A stretch of DNA of 64,000 nucleotides from Phaeobacter sp. G2. Its GTDB lineage: Bacteria > Pseudomonadota > Alphaproteobacteria > Rhodobacterales > Rhodobacteraceae. The notes beneath the pieces were generated by a model. That model saw only the letters and a list, made by a program, of their open reading frames with translations, ran no database searches and was not told the DNA's origin. The stretch covers positions 1,798,001 to 1,862,000 of the forward strand of contig CP104100.1 of the NCBI GenBank assembly GCA_025163595.1, written 5' to 3'. Positions 1 through 8,203 of the stretch are shown here, in pieces (position 1 is the first letter of the stretch; every line of letters starts with the position of its first letter). The translations under genes and the position numbers were made by a program.

Positions 1-317
1 TGAACTTTCTCCAACCCAGATTCTGTCAGGACAACAAATGCCAACCTTGCGTCCCTTTCGTCCGTTTGTCGCGCTACCACCCCGATTTTCTCTAAGGGGG
101 CTGCCATACGCGTTACCGTCGACGCACTCACGTGCATCCGCTTTGCAATCTCGACACGGGACAGGCGATGTAGAGGCGCCTGTTCCAAGTGCATGAGGAG
201 AAAAACCTCGTTCACCGAGAGACCGTGGACCGAAGCGAAATCGCCCGAAAGTCGTGCTTTGATCTGGTCCGCTGATTGTAGAAGGCGAAGAGTATTTGTG
301 AGGCATAAATCATTCAT
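1..317 (-). CDS. MarR-family transcriptional regulator, 3' end cut off by the window
   Basis: Reading leftwards from an ATG at 317, the frame stays open to the window edge (105 codons). It contains a winged-helix segment with the pattern LSRVEIAKRMHVSASTVTRM, then a beta-wing region ending VARQTDERDARLAFVVLTE, which is the classic MarR DNA-binding half (recognition helix, D-R-D-R wing, VxLTExG strand). The C-terminal dimerisation helices lie outside the window. It is divergent from the ABA4-like membrane protein gene at 392, with about 75 bases between, so it may regulate that gene; this is inference. The ligand is unknown. Confidence 0.8.
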   Translation of the reverse strand, partial: MNDLCLTNTLRLLQSADQIKARLSGDFASVHGLSVNEVFLLMHLEQAPLHRLSRVEIAKRMHVSASTVTRMAAPLEKIGVVARQTDERDARLAFVVLTESGLEKV

Positions 318-391
318 GTGGACATTGTATGCATATTGCTTGCATCTGCAAGTACATTGCAATACTGATGCGCGAATTATCCTGATCAACA

Positions 392-826
392 ATGAGTGAC
401 GTCATGGACCTTGAAGTTATTTTCTCTATTGCTGGCTTACTTGCGATGGCAGGCTGGCTTGTTTTGCTCGCATCTCCGCTCATTCCACATTGGTCTGACT
501 TGATTGCTGGTTATGTCATTCCGACCTTGCTCTCATTAGGTTACGTCACTCTCATTCTGTTTTTTCCATCAAACGGCGGGGGCGGATTTGGTAGTCTCGC
601 CGAAGTTATCGACCTGTTTGCGAACCCCAATGCGATGATGGCCGGGTGGGTGCATTATCTAGCGTTTGACTTATTGATCGGGGCCTGGATGTGCAGAACA
701 TCAAGGCGCGATGGACTTAGCTTCTGGCTGGTCGCGCCCTGCCTTCCAGTCACATTTCTTTTTGGTCCAGCGGGTTTCCTTGCCTTTTCAATCGTTCGCA
801 TCTTTGCGCCGAAAAAAGCGGCCTAA
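392..826 (+). CDS. ABA4-like (DUF4281) integral membrane protein
   Basis: A 144-residue protein with four hydrophobic segments (about residues 8-30, 37-58, 84-98 and 108-136). The stretch GWVHYLAFDLLIGAWM and the C-terminal FGPAGFLAF are typical of the ABA4-like/DUF4281 family, named after a plant protein needed for neoxanthin formation. The bacterial function is not established. No good ribosome-binding site precedes 392, and a second in-frame ATG at 404 is equally possible. It is transcribed away from the MarR gene, which suggests but does not prove local control. Confidence 0.7.
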   Translation: MSDVMDLEVIFSIAGLLAMAGWLVLLASPLIPHWSDLIAGYVIPTLLSLGYVTLILFFPSNGGGGFGSLAEVIDLFANPNAMMAGWVHYLAFDLLIGAWMCRTSRRDGLSFWLVAPCLPVTFLFGPAGFLAFSIVRIFAPKKAA

Positions 827-856
827 ACTGATTCACACTAAAGAAAGATTTTCCCA

Positions 857-1369
857 ATGCATGACGATGACACACAGCAAGTTCACCTGATTTGCGGCTC
901 AACGGGCGCGGGTAAAACGACATATGCCCGCGCGTTGGCCAACCGCAACGGCGGTGTTGTATTCTCGATTGATGAATGGATGGTATCCTTGTTTGGGGAG
1001 GACGCACCGGACGCCTTGGACCCCGCATGGATCTTCCCACGCGTCCATCGTTGCGAGACGCAAATGTGGGCAATGGCGTTACAGCTTGGCAAGTTGGGCG
1101 TTCCGTCGATCCTAGACTTTGGGTTTCAGCGGCAAGAACACCGTCAGAAGTATGGCAGACTCGCGAAGCAGGCTCAGTTTACGGCAAAGCTGCATGTCCT
1201 GAATGTCGATGCTTCAGAGCGGTGGAAACGTGTTGAAGCGCGCAACATGAATCAAGGTGAGAGCTTCCATATGGAAATCACACGCGGCATGTTTGACTAT
1301 ATCGAAACGACTTGGGAACTGCCCAGCGATGATGAGGTGGCATCAATGTCGCTGGCAGATTCGGAATAG
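857..1369 (+). CDS. P-loop kinase-like ATP-binding protein
   Basis: A 170-residue protein opening with a Walker A loop (CGSTGAGKTTYA, about residues 13-24), followed by a DEWM segment at about 41-44 and a Walker-B-like strand SILDFGF. This is the layout of the small AAA/zeta-toxin-like/shikimate-kinase-like P-loop group that phosphorylates small molecules. The substrate cannot be inferred. A distant relative with the same layout (CGKIASGKST, EDEW, VVLDF) lies at 36430-36933 inside the prophage. The 3' end is followed by a 7-bp tandem repeat and an IS remnant. There is no clear operon partner. Confidence 0.65.
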   Translation: MHDDDTQQVHLICGSTGAGKTTYARALANRNGGVVFSIDEWMVSLFGEDAPDALDPAWIFPRVHRCETQMWAMALQLGKLGVPSILDFGFQRQEHRQKYGRLAKQAQFTAKLHVLNVDASERWKRVEARNMNQGESFHMEITRGMFDYIETTWELPSDDEVASMSLADSE

Positions 1370-1402
1370 CGTCATCAATTACTTCATAGAGCGGTCGTTC
1401 GT

Positions 1403-1430
1403 ACAGCATACAGCATACAGCATACAGCAT
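1403..1430. repeat. Tandem repeat, four copies of ACAGCAT
   Basis: Four perfect consecutive 7-base units at 1403-1430, followed by a short imperfect inverted continuation (GCTGCAT). The repeat lies between the P-loop kinase gene and the IS1182 remnant, in non-coding DNA. Its unit length suggests slipped-strand expansion; no function is evident. Confidence 0.9.
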
Positions 1431-1529
1431 GCTGCATCATGCACTTTGGGCGTATTTTGTTGAAAAACTCGCCCTTGCTCGAAGGGCCGTCGGCTGATTC
1501 AATTCCAGTACAGGGTGGGAGGATTGGCG

Positions 1530-1917
1530 ATGATAGGACCGCAGCAGGAGGCGCAGCCAGCGCAGTTTTACGAGTTTTCGCTGGAGGATCATGTCCCGCA
1601 GAACCATCTGCTTCGCTCCATCAACCGGTTCGTGGACCTGTCCGGCATCCGCAGCTACCTTGCCGATTTCTACAGACATACAGGGCGGCCTTCCGTCGAT
1701 CCTGAGCTCCTCATCCGCATGCTGCTGGTGGGGTATTGCTTTGGTATCCGGTCAGAGCGGCGGCTTTGCGTGTAGGTCCATCTGAACTTGGCATATCGCT
1801 GGTTCTGCCGTCTCGATGTCAGCGATCGCGCGCCTGACCACTCGACCTTTCCCAAGAACCGGCACGGCCGTTTCCGCGACAGCGAACTACTGCGGCACCT
1901 GTTCGAGAATGAGCCAG
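1530..1917 (+). pseudogene. IS1182/IS5-type transposase remnant with an internal stop codon
   Basis: From ATG 1530 the frame reads as the N-terminal part of an IS1182-group transposase (SLEDHVPQNHLLRSINRFVD, later HTGRPSVDPELLIRMLLVGY). At 1773 a TAG stands where relatives usually have a Glu codon (RRLCV-stop-VHLNLAYRW). The same frame continues after the stop with family-like sequence (DHSTFPKNRHGRFRDSELL) up to about 1917, then loses similarity and ends at a TGA at 1950. The central and C-terminal catalytic parts are absent. It is a dead fragment. The bases near 1455 (TTGTTGAAAAACTCGCC) may be the old left end of the element. Confidence 0.8.
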
Positions 1918-2066
1918 GTCACGCCATTGGCCCGAGTGACAATGGCGAATGAGCGAACTGAGTGTAAGTTCCCTTGGGGTGTGCCAAAGTCTGTTTTTTG
2001 CCCGAGTTCGTCACAAACTCTGCATGCGGATCGTCATATCACTGAACACTTACCTTTGGAGATGAT

Positions 2067-2453
2067 ATGCGACACACCGTTCTGATAGCCGTTGGCGGGC
2101 TTTCCCTTGGAACAGCTGCCTACATTTGGACCGCCACAAATCACTGGTATACCAGTGTACCCGGTGTATCACTGACCGGACCGCTCAATTTTCACTTTGC
2201 CAGGGATGTCGCGCTTGCCTACCTGGCTAGTGGTGCGGCGTTGATTTGGTCAGGTGTGAAACATGACAGGTCAGCAGGCGTATGTGGCGCGTCATGGCTT
2301 GTGCTTCATGCGGTATTTCACATCTGGATCTGGATACATCGCGGCAGCCCCATGGACGTTGTTGCCTTAACAAACCTGACTGGCATTCAAGTGCCTGCCT
2401 TTCTGGCGATGTGGGCGACCACCAGCGCTCCAAAAGAAAGGGCAACAGCATGA
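2067..2453 (+). CDS. Small integral membrane protein of unknown function
   Basis: A 128-residue protein with four hydrophobic stretches (about residues 5-24, 43-62, 70-90 and 103-117), so an inner-membrane protein. I recognise no named family with confidence. Its stop codon overlaps the start of the AhpD-like gene by the sequence ATGA, and that gene overlaps the ECF sigma gene in the same way, so it is the first gene of a tightly coupled three-gene operon. ECF41-type sigma factors are known to sit beside genes for small membrane or redox proteins, so it could be part of that sigma factor's output; this is inference. Confidence 0.7.
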   Translation: MRHTVLIAVGGLSLGTAAYIWTATNHWYTSVPGVSLTGPLNFHFARDVALAYLASGAALIWSGVKHDRSAGVCGASWLVLHAVFHIWIWIHRGSPMDVVALTNLTGIQVPAFLAMWATTSAPKERATA

Positions 2454-2992
2454 TACGCGCTTTGTTAAAAATGGGCGCCGAGCGGTTCGCGCAACGCTAC
2501 AACTATGATACGGCTTACATGTCGCATATTGTTGATACCTCTACGGCAGCGGGCCTGCGACTATCTACGCTACCGCTCTACAGTCAGTTTCGCGGCCCAA
2601 AACAGGCCCGCGACGTCTGGGCCGGGGCGATGCTTGGATCGACGCAGGAGGGGGACTGTGGGCCATGCGTGCAATTGGTCGTTGATATGGCGCTTGAATC
2701 GAATGTACCAGCAAAGTTGATTGCCCTTTGCCTTGAAGGCAACGCCGGTGGGGCAGGTGACGTCGGCCTTGGGTATAGGTTTGCGCAGGCCGCCATCGCC
2801 GATACCCCTGACTTGGCCGAGCTGCGAGACAGGATTGAAGAACGGTTCGGCGCAACGGCGCTAATTGCGGCCTCATTCGCAGCCTCTAGCGGGCGAATTT
2901 TTCCGGTATTGAAACGCGGTCTGGGGCATGGGCAAACCTGTCAAAGTGTTCAAATTGACAGCTCGACCATTCGGGTCCGGCATCAAACATGA
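2450..2992 (+). CDS. AhpD/carboxymuconolactone decarboxylase-like protein
   Basis: 180 residues from ATG 2450, the start that gives an ATGA overlap with the upstream gene. The central segment EGDCGPCVQLVVDMA carries a CxxC pair in the helical context of the AhpD/CMD superfamily, whose members are peroxidase partners or lactone decarboxylases. The usual catalytic histidine of AhpD (in an H-C-x-x-C-x-H setting) is not evident, so a peroxidase role is uncertain. The gene directly precedes and overlaps an ECF41-type sigma factor; CMD-family genes are the characteristic neighbours of that sigma group. Confidence 0.75.
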   Translation: MIRALLKMGAERFAQRYNYDTAYMSHIVDTSTAAGLRLSTLPLYSQFRGPKQARDVWAGAMLGSTQEGDCGPCVQLVVDMALESNVPAKLIALCLEGNAGGAGDVGLGYRFAQAAIADTPDLAELRDRIEERFGATALIAASFAASSGRIFPVLKRGLGHGQTCQSVQIDSSTIRVRHQT

Positions 2993-3864
2993 ACGTGGCC
3001 GCAGATATTTTTGAGTTCGAGCGTTCGAAACTGATTTCCCTGTGCTATCGCATGATTGGCGAACGTGCAGGCGCCGAGGACGCGGTGCAGGACACCTGGC
3101 TGAAATGGGCGGCGGCAGACACCAGCCGAATTGAAAACCCATCGGCCTGGCTGCGGCGCGTCGCGACTAATATTGCCATCGACACCCTGCGTTCAGCCCA
3201 TCGACAGCGCGAGGTCTATGTGGGTCCATGGCTTCCTGAACCTCTTTTGCAAATGGAGGCTCAGGAACCAAGCAACCATTTTGAGCTGGCGCAGGAGTGT
3301 GAGTTGGCATTGCTCTGGGCCATGGAGCGCCTTACCGAGCGCGAGCGCGCAGCCTTCATTCTGAGAGAAGCCTTTGATGCCAGCTATTCGGAAATAGCGG
3401 ACACGCTTGGCACAAGCGAGGCTGCCTGTCGCCAGCTGGTCAGCAGGTCCCAGAAGAAACTACAGACCTCTGGACCACGGTTCGATGCCTCCCCAGAGGA
3501 TGTTGCCGATTTGAGCCAACGCTTTTTCACGGCGGTTATGTCGGAAGACTTCGATCAGGCGCTGTCGCTTCTTACACCCAATTCTGTTGCGCTGTCAGAT
3601 GGTGGGGCCAATAAAAGAGCCGCGCGTCGCCCGTTGGTTGGCGGCAGCGAAATCATACAGGTGTTCCGTGCGCTGTACGAAAAGGCAAAAGCAGAACAGG
3701 GCTGGACAACCCAGGTGTCGATGGTGAACGCCAAGCCCGCGATCCTGCGCAGCCAGTTCGGCGTTTTGGATTCCATCACAACGCTTGCCCCGGACCAGAA
3801 CGGCAAGATTTCTTGGCTCTATATCATGAGAAACCCTGACAAATTAGGACAGGGCGCCCCATAA
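2989..3864 (+). CDS. RNA polymerase sigma factor, ECF41 (SigJ-like) group
   Basis: 291 residues. Region sigma-2 (about 10-75, CYRMIGERAGAEDAVQDTWL) is followed by a linker containing WLPEPL at 81-86, then sigma-4 with a helix-turn-helix (about 110-160). A C-terminal SnoaL-like extension of about 110 residues follows, holding DGG (about 204-206) and ending in NPDKL near the last residues. The WLPEPL linker, DGG motif and NPDKL tail are hallmarks of ECF41 sigma factors, which lack an anti-sigma factor and are controlled by their own C-terminal extension. The position downstream of an AhpD/CMD gene fits the group. The inducing signal is unknown. Confidence 0.9.
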   Translation: MNVAADIFEFERSKLISLCYRMIGERAGAEDAVQDTWLKWAAADTSRIENPSAWLRRVATNIAIDTLRSAHRQREVYVGPWLPEPLLQMEAQEPSNHFELAQECELALLWAMERLTERERAAFILREAFDASYSEIADTLGTSEAACRQLVSRSQKKLQTSGPRFDASPEDVADLSQRFFTAVMSEDFDQALSLLTPNSVALSDGGANKRAARRPLVGGSEIIQVFRALYEKAKAEQGWTTQVSMVNAKPAILRSQFGVLDSITTLAPDQNGKISWLYIMRNPDKLGQGAP

Positions 3865-3896
3865 CCGACCCGTCAAAAGCAATTGTTTAAAACGCT

Positions 3897-4178
3897 CTAA
3901 TCGATGGATGCCATGGATATGAAAGCAATGACCGTGCTGCCCAAAGGACAATTTAACATCGGAGACATGCCAAGATTTGGTCTACGGCTTTTGTGATTGG
4001 AGTGCCAAAGGCGGTATAGCGGTTGTGGAGTGAGACCGCTTGGCGGTGGCACCCAAATCATGGCTGGGTCAAGCCAGATTGAAAATGACCGCGCGGCTTT
4101 CGCGCAGCGTTGTAGGAGGGCCAGTTCTTTGTCTGATACTTCGTCAGGGATCAACTGCTCATCTCTCCCAGCTATCAC
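3897..4178 (-). pseudogene. Possible IS5-family transposase N-terminal remnant
   Basis: In the 495-base gap between the ECF41 gene and the prophage end, one leftward frame contains ARSFSIWLDPAMIWVPPPSG. This resembles the N-terminal pattern of IS5-group transposases (R-G-S-L-T-I-W-F-D-P-x-M-x-W-x-x-x-P-x-G). Similarity stops soon after the proline-glycine. The bases near 4202-4222 (GGGATTTGTGCGACAAAGCC) could be an IS terminal end. The match is short and based on pattern memory, so this is only a suggestion. Otherwise I see nothing coding in 3865-4359. Confidence 0.3.
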
Positions 4179-4359
4179 GTTGGATTCACAAAATGAATCC
4201 CTGCCGGGATTTGTGCGACAAAGCCATCCTGTGGTGGGCCGTCGTGGAACAGAAAACGACTGGGATTTGCGACAGGATTTTCAACCAAATCCTAATAGGT
4301 GAAAATCATATTTTTCATAAGCTATTGAGATCTATCTAGTTTCACTTCCTGCTTGAGAA

Positions 4360-4379
4360 GGAAGTGGTGGGCGACCCTG
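4360..4379. repeat. attL: Prophage attachment site, left copy
   Basis: The 20 bases GGAAGTGGTGGGCGACCCTG are identical to 39308-39327, where they form the 3' end (including the CCA complement) of tRNA-Tyr. Here there is no tRNA beyond the repeat, as expected for the distal attachment-site copy. The integrase gene lies 72 bases to the right. Confidence 0.9.
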
Positions 4380-4431
4380 AACTACCAATTAGGCGAATTG
4401 CGCCATATTTTGTTGGAGAGAGTGTACCGCG

Positions 4432-4450
4432 AAATGACAGTGCGGTACAC
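4432..4450. repeat. Inverted GCGGTACAC pair, candidate integrase arm-type sites
   Basis: GTGTACCGC at 4432-4440 and GCGGTACAC at 4442-4450 form a near-continuous palindrome about 60 bases inside the left attachment core, just downstream of the integrase stop. The same 9-mer recurs at 39216-39224, about 90 bases inside the right core, in the longer shared word TGCGGTACACCTT, with a one-mismatch copy at 39270-39278. Matching words near both ends of the element suggest arm-type binding sites for the integrase. The left pair could also act as a terminator stem. Confidence 0.55.
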
Positions 4451-4451
4451 C

Positions 4452-5552
4452 TTACCACTCCAGAGAGGCTAATGCTTGGATACCGTCTGCAGCCAAAAGG
4501 CGTCGTTGCACCCCTTTCGTGTAGACTTCAGATGTGCGGGCTTCGGTGTGTGCCATCACTGCCATGATCTGATGCTGGCTAGAGCCTGATTCTGCCATTA
4601 GCCCCGCAACGGCTTTGCGAACACCATGGGATGATCTTCCCGGCAAGCTTGCAGCATTGCACCAGCGTTGGACGCGGACCCGTAAGGCTTCGGTAGAGGC
4701 AAAGGGTTTGCCTTTGTCATTCAGAATATAGGATGGGCCAATTACTTTCGCGGAACGTGTTGCCTCAAGGAGCGGTGGAAGCATTGGGATTGAAACCGGC
4801 GCTGACCCCTTTTTCCTCGGCTGCCATTCTAGCCATATGTTGCCGTTGTGGGAAACTTCCTGGTCGCGGCCAAGCCAAATTGCATCGCCTATTCGGCAGG
4901 CTGTAAAAGCTTGGAGGGTAAGCCATAGGTGGGCAGTTGTTCCCTTGGGGTGGGCACTCTTGAAGGCCTTTAGGTCAGCAGGGGTCCATGGGGTGGCTCC
5001 CCCTTGAGGATTGCGGTTGATTGGAGCGATGCCTGCCGCCGGGTTATGCCCAATTTCGCCTCGCTCAACCGCCCAATTATAGATCGCTCGCACGGATTTG
5101 ATTAGATTGTCGGCAGCTCCTGGACGGCTTGCCCAGGCGTCGCGTATCGTAAGGAAGGCACTTGTCGGGGCGTCCATATCGCAGTCGCCATATCTAGTTT
5201 CATCCGGGTCTGTAAAATCGCACATTCTAGCGAGGACGCTGCGGCGTTGTTTGAGCGTAGCTGCAGACATTTGACCTGCTTCAACCATGTTCTCAAGAAA
5301 CGCTAGATAGCGACTGCAGAGCCAATCTAGGGATCTTTCCGTCGCGCGAGTCTCCGCTGGTGTCCACAACTCTCCTACCCTGGCAGCATAGTAGTGATTA
5401 GGGAAATCAGGGTGATCATGCCCAACGGGAATGGTGATTTTACGCCCCTTTTGGCCTTCTACTCGGACGCGGTATCGGGGGGATCCATTTCTGTTGCGCT
5501 CAACTAAATACCCTGGAAAGTGAATTTTCACGTCGCTTGCCCCTGGTTCCAT
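4452..5552 (-). CDS. int: Phage integrase, tyrosine recombinase
   Basis: 366 residues, within the usual range for phage tyrosine integrases. An N-terminal SAM-like core-binding region (about 60-170) precedes the catalytic domain. The catalytic signature is visible: Arg in ACRIGDAIW (about 218), H-x-x-R in SSHGVRKAVA (about 310-313), His in MAHTEARTSEVYT and the nucleophilic Tyr in the same segment (about 341). It lies beside the left attachment repeat and is transcribed toward it. It should catalyse integration into the 3' end of tRNA-Tyr. The start overlaps the preceding small gene by 25 bases. Confidence 0.95.
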   Translation of the reverse strand: MEPGASDVKIHFPGYLVERNRNGSPRYRVRVEGQKGRKITIPVGHDHPDFPNHYYAARVGELWTPAETRATERSLDWLCSRYLAFLENMVEAGQMSAATLKQRRSVLARMCDFTDPDETRYGDCDMDAPTSAFLTIRDAWASRPGAADNLIKSVRAIYNWAVERGEIGHNPAAGIAPINRNPQGGATPWTPADLKAFKSAHPKGTTAHLWLTLQAFTACRIGDAIWLGRDQEVSHNGNIWLEWQPRKKGSAPVSIPMLPPLLEATRSAKVIGPSYILNDKGKPFASTEALRVRVQRWCNAASLPGRSSHGVRKAVAGLMAESGSSQHQIMAVMAHTEARTSEVYTKGVQRRLLAADGIQALASLEW

Positions 5553-5734
5553 TTCTTGGGGCCAGACTTTTGCACGGCTTTGAGGGGAGCGTCTACTGTT
5601 TCGGGGCTTTGGACTTCGATGCGAACTGTGCCGGCGGTGTTGTTGATGATGACCGCACCAATGGGAATCCCTGTCCCTTTGGCGGCGTTGATCGCACGTT
5701 GAATTGCGGCCTCTGATACTCTTGGAGCGCCCAT
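5528..5734 (-). CDS. Small phage protein upstream of the integrase
   Basis: 68 residues with a good ribosome-binding site (AAGGGAG) before its ATG. The N-terminal part VSEAAIQRAINAAKGTG is helical, and GAVIINNTAGTVRIEV looks like paired beta strands. It overlaps the integrase start by 25 bases, so the two are probably translationally coupled. Its position suggests a recombination directionality or integrase accessory factor, but I see no recognisable excisionase motif, so the function stays unknown. Confidence 0.65.
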   Translation of the reverse strand: MGAPRVSEAAIQRAINAAKGTGIPIGAVIINNTAGTVRIEVQSPETVDAPLKAVQKSGPKKWNQGQAT

Positions 5735-5796
5735 TTCGGTCTCCCTTTTGGGTTTGCTTGATTTGGTCGGGGGTGATGCGGCCTCAGTCGTCTTGC

Positions 5797-5976
5797 CTAG
5801 GTCGTGTAGGTGACTGAAGCGGAGAAACTGTCGCTTTCCCTTGGGTCGTTTGGGTCGGCCTTGAGGAGGTGCAGGTGGATGCCGTTGTTCAGAACCTTGC
5901 CGCCCGTCTTTTCTTCCACGTACTGGCGAATGGCATCACGGATTTCTGACATTTCTAGTTCAGCTCTGGTCTTCAT
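5797..5976 (-). CDS. Small phage early protein of unknown function
   Basis: 59 residues from ATG 5976, chosen because GGAG lies six bases upstream; the ATGs further upstream lack such a site. The charged helical N-terminus (MKTRAELEMSEIRDAIRQYV) is followed by a short beta-rich part. It lies in the leftward early block between DUF2303 and the integrase. I do not recognise a family. Confidence 0.55.
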   Translation of the reverse strand: MKTRAELEMSEIRDAIRQYVEEKTGGKVLNNGIHLHLLKADPNDPRESDSFSASVTYTT

Positions 5977-6057
5977 GTTTGACTCCATCAAAGGGGTGCT
6001 GGTTTCCGTCGATGCCCCCTCTGATTTTGAGGGGGCAGAAAGAGAAATCAGGCTGCC

Positions 6058-7050
6058 TTAGCTGGCTTCTGGGCTGCCGTAGAAAAGGGGCAGTTCCGTG
6101 CCTTCCTGGGCCTGTTCCACCGCCTCGCGGTAGGCGGCTTCAAAGTATTTTTCGGGATTGAAAACCGTCATGATGAATTTCACGGTGCTGCCACTTTTGC
6201 GGTATCGAAATCGCACGGCCATTCGGTAGGGAATACCACCCCGAAAAACGGGGATGGCGATAATGATCAGGTTTGGAATTTGCAGTGGCGCGCCCTCGGC
6301 GTCCTTGTGCTCATTCATGAAATTGATCTGTGATTCGCCAGTATCGCGGTTGGTGCTGACTTTCAGGTCGCTGGTCTCGAAAACCTGAAACTGTCGGCTC
6401 ATCTGCAGCAGTTGGTGCAGTTGCCCAAAACGACCTTCGATCTTTTCTGCGGTTTCGATCAGGCGGTTTTCCCAGCCTTGGTTCTTTTCGGAGGCAGATC
6501 CTTTGATAATCGCAGGCGTCGGGTCCATGACCTCGGTCGCATGAATTTCGATGAATTCCCCCATTTCATCCTTCGCCAATGCCTCGCCTGAGATTTTCAT
6601 CCAGGCCTCCCATTCATCTGACAGGGGGAAGCTGTAGATGGCTTTGTGGTGGCAGTGGCGCGCTGTTGCGTCGCCGGTTGCGGACACGGGGTCGATCGCG
6701 CCGCCCGCGTGATAATCCGCAATGCAGGTCAATTTGGGAGCCTTCATATCGGCGCGCGCAAACAGGGCAGAGGTTTCGCCTTTGAACCGATTGGCCCAGT
6801 CGATCAGGCTTTGCAGATCTTCCAGCTGCGCTGTGCCCTTGCGCCGGGCTGGTTTCAGGAACTCGGCAGCAGCGCGGATCTCGCCTGTCAGATTCTTGGT
6901 GTCGCGGTGCTTTGGGTTGCTGATGATGGCGGGTTTGGTTAGGTCCAGTGCATCGGGCAGGGTGACTGGTGTGTGATTGCCGATTTCTTCCATGACCTTG
7001 CGCATGGTTTCAGCTGGGTTTTGCATTACTTCTGGGTCGTCGTATGCCAT
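6058..7050 (-). CDS. DUF2303 family phage protein (YfdQ-like)
   Basis: 330 residues with the family's characteristic features: an N-terminal PxxRKGTAQLEDLQSLIDWANRF segment, the ADYHAGG motif (about 113-119), and DEWEAWMKISG (about 145-155) followed by FIEIHATEV. DUF2303 proteins occur in the early regions of many temperate phages and include E. coli prophage protein YfdQ; their activity is unknown. A good AAAGGA site precedes the start. It probably belongs to the leftward early operon starting near 9070 or 7789. Confidence 0.85.
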   Translation of the reverse strand: MAYDDPEVMQNPAETMRKVMEEIGNHTPVTLPDALDLTKPAIISNPKHRDTKNLTGEIRAAAEFLKPARRKGTAQLEDLQSLIDWANRFKGETSALFARADMKAPKLTCIADYHAGGAIDPVSATGDATARHCHHKAIYSFPLSDEWEAWMKISGEALAKDEMGEFIEIHATEVMDPTPAIIKGSASEKNQGWENRLIETAEKIEGRFGQLHQLLQMSRQFQVFETSDLKVSTNRDTGESQINFMNEHKDAEGAPLQIPNLIIIAIPVFRGGIPYRMAVRFRYRKSGSTVKFIMTVFNPEKYFEAAYREAVEQAQEGTELPLFYGSPEAS

Positions 7051-7091
7051 TTGGTTTTCCTTTGGCGCTGAGTTGTTGGTTTCTTGTATGC

Positions 7092-7508
7092 TTAATCCAG
7101 ATCTCGGATTTCGCCGGTGTCGGGGTCAAAGTCGGTGACATCGCGCGGCTGGTGCATCTGTTTCATGAACGGGCTGTAGAGCGTCAGTTCGCCCTTTTCG
7201 TTGATGTAGGCGGCGGCGCTGGATGGTGGTTTCTTTGGCCCCTTAAAATTGGCGGTTGCGCCCATCGCCACATCGCCGGAATTGCCCAGGGCGTAATTCA
7301 GGGTGATGGTCATGCTGCCGCTGCAGCCCTTGGCGCCATGCTCTGCCTTGTGTTCCAAAAGATCCATTTGCAACTGACGGTGATCAGCCATGAGCTGCTG
7401 CAGAAAGTTGCCGCCATCAAACAGCGACAAAATCTGTTCAATGGAGCGCATCTTGTAGGGGTCGTTTGGCTCTGGTTTGGTCATGGCGGGGGGTAAGTGG
7501 GCGGTCAT
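7092..7508 (-). CDS. Hypothetical phage early protein
   Basis: 138 residues from ATG 7508, with AAAGGAA about nine bases upstream; a GTG one codon earlier is an alternative. Helical first half (SIEQILSLFDGGNFLQQLMA), then a beta-rich region (GSMTITLNYALGNSGDVAM) and an acidic tail TDFDPDTGEIRDLD. It lies immediately upstream of DUF2303 in the same direction. Related DUF2303 neighbours are often single-strand-binding or recombination accessories, but I see no diagnostic motif here. Confidence 0.6.
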   Translation of the reverse strand: MTAHLPPAMTKPEPNDPYKMRSIEQILSLFDGGNFLQQLMADHRQLQMDLLEHKAEHGAKGCSGSMTITLNYALGNSGDVAMGATANFKGPKKPPSSAAAYINEKGELTLYSPFMKQMHQPRDVTDFDPDTGEIRDLD

Positions 7509-7528
7509 CACTTGAGGTTCCTTTCGGG

Positions 7529-7789
7529 TTAGCGTGGGGTCGGCAAGCGGCCAGCGCTGATTTCAAAATCAGTGTGCAGGCGCAGAAATCGTTGGAAGGC
7601 TGCAGCATCGGTCGCCAGTTCAGTGCGGCTTTCAATTTTGCAAACGGTGCGCAGATGTTCGGTGGCGGCTGTCGGGCTGAACTGGCCATCTGGGAAGCCA
7701 TTGCGGGTGGCGGCGTAGCGCTGAAAGGCCACGTCATTGGCCAGCATGGCGGCGCGCATGGGGGCCTTGTCCTGGGTGATCTGCTGCAT
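7529..7789 (-). CDS. Hypothetical phage early protein
   Basis: 86 residues with a strong AGGAGG ribosome-binding site before the ATG at 7789. Largely alpha-helical by composition. It is separated by 20 bases from the next gene of the leftward early block and is probably cotranscribed with it. No known family is recognised. Confidence 0.6.
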   Translation of the reverse strand: MQQITQDKAPMRAAMLANDVAFQRYAATRNGFPDGQFSPTAATEHLRTVCKIESRTELATDAAAFQRFLRLHTDFEISAGRLPTPR

Positions 7790-7930
7790 GGGTGCCTCCT
7801 GTTGTCTGGATGGGGCGCGGCTGTTGTTCGTGAGTGGTGGGCTTGCCGCGCCCCAGTGCAGCGCTTGCGCTGCGTGTGTTGCTGAAAATGGTTCCTGCTG
7901 TGATTGTTCATCTTTTAAGGGAGAGCATTC

Positions 7931-8203
7931 ATGTCAGCTGCAGGTTGGGATAAGGACAAGTCGGGAAACATCACTCTTTGTCCGGTGGTGGGCTGGACGC
8001 CCGCTGTTGGGTTTGGGATGTCGTGTCTTTTGCGGCTTGAGACGGTTCAATCAGTTGAACATCTCGTGGCGGTATCGAATATGCAGGCGAAACTTGATGC
8101 GCTTCAAATCGTCTTGACGCCAGAGCAGGCCGATCAGTTGGCCCAAGATCTTCTTCGCTTGAGCGCAGCCGCGCGTCAGATACCAGAGGATCCTGGCAAT
8201 TAA
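7931..8203 (+). CDS. Small rightward gene inside the leftward early block
   Basis: 90 residues, opposite in direction to its neighbours but preceded by a good AAGGGAG site eight bases before ATG 7931. The C-terminal part LTPEQADQLAQDLLRLSAAA is a plausible amphipathic helix pair. Two thirds of the gene overlaps, antisense, the end of the leftward frame 7971-8540. One of the two may be non-coding in that region. Function unknown. Confidence 0.5.
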   Translation: MSAAGWDKDKSGNITLCPVVGWTPAVGFGMSCLLRLETVQSVEHLVAVSNMQAKLDALQIVLTPEQADQLAQDLLRLSAAARQIPEDPGN

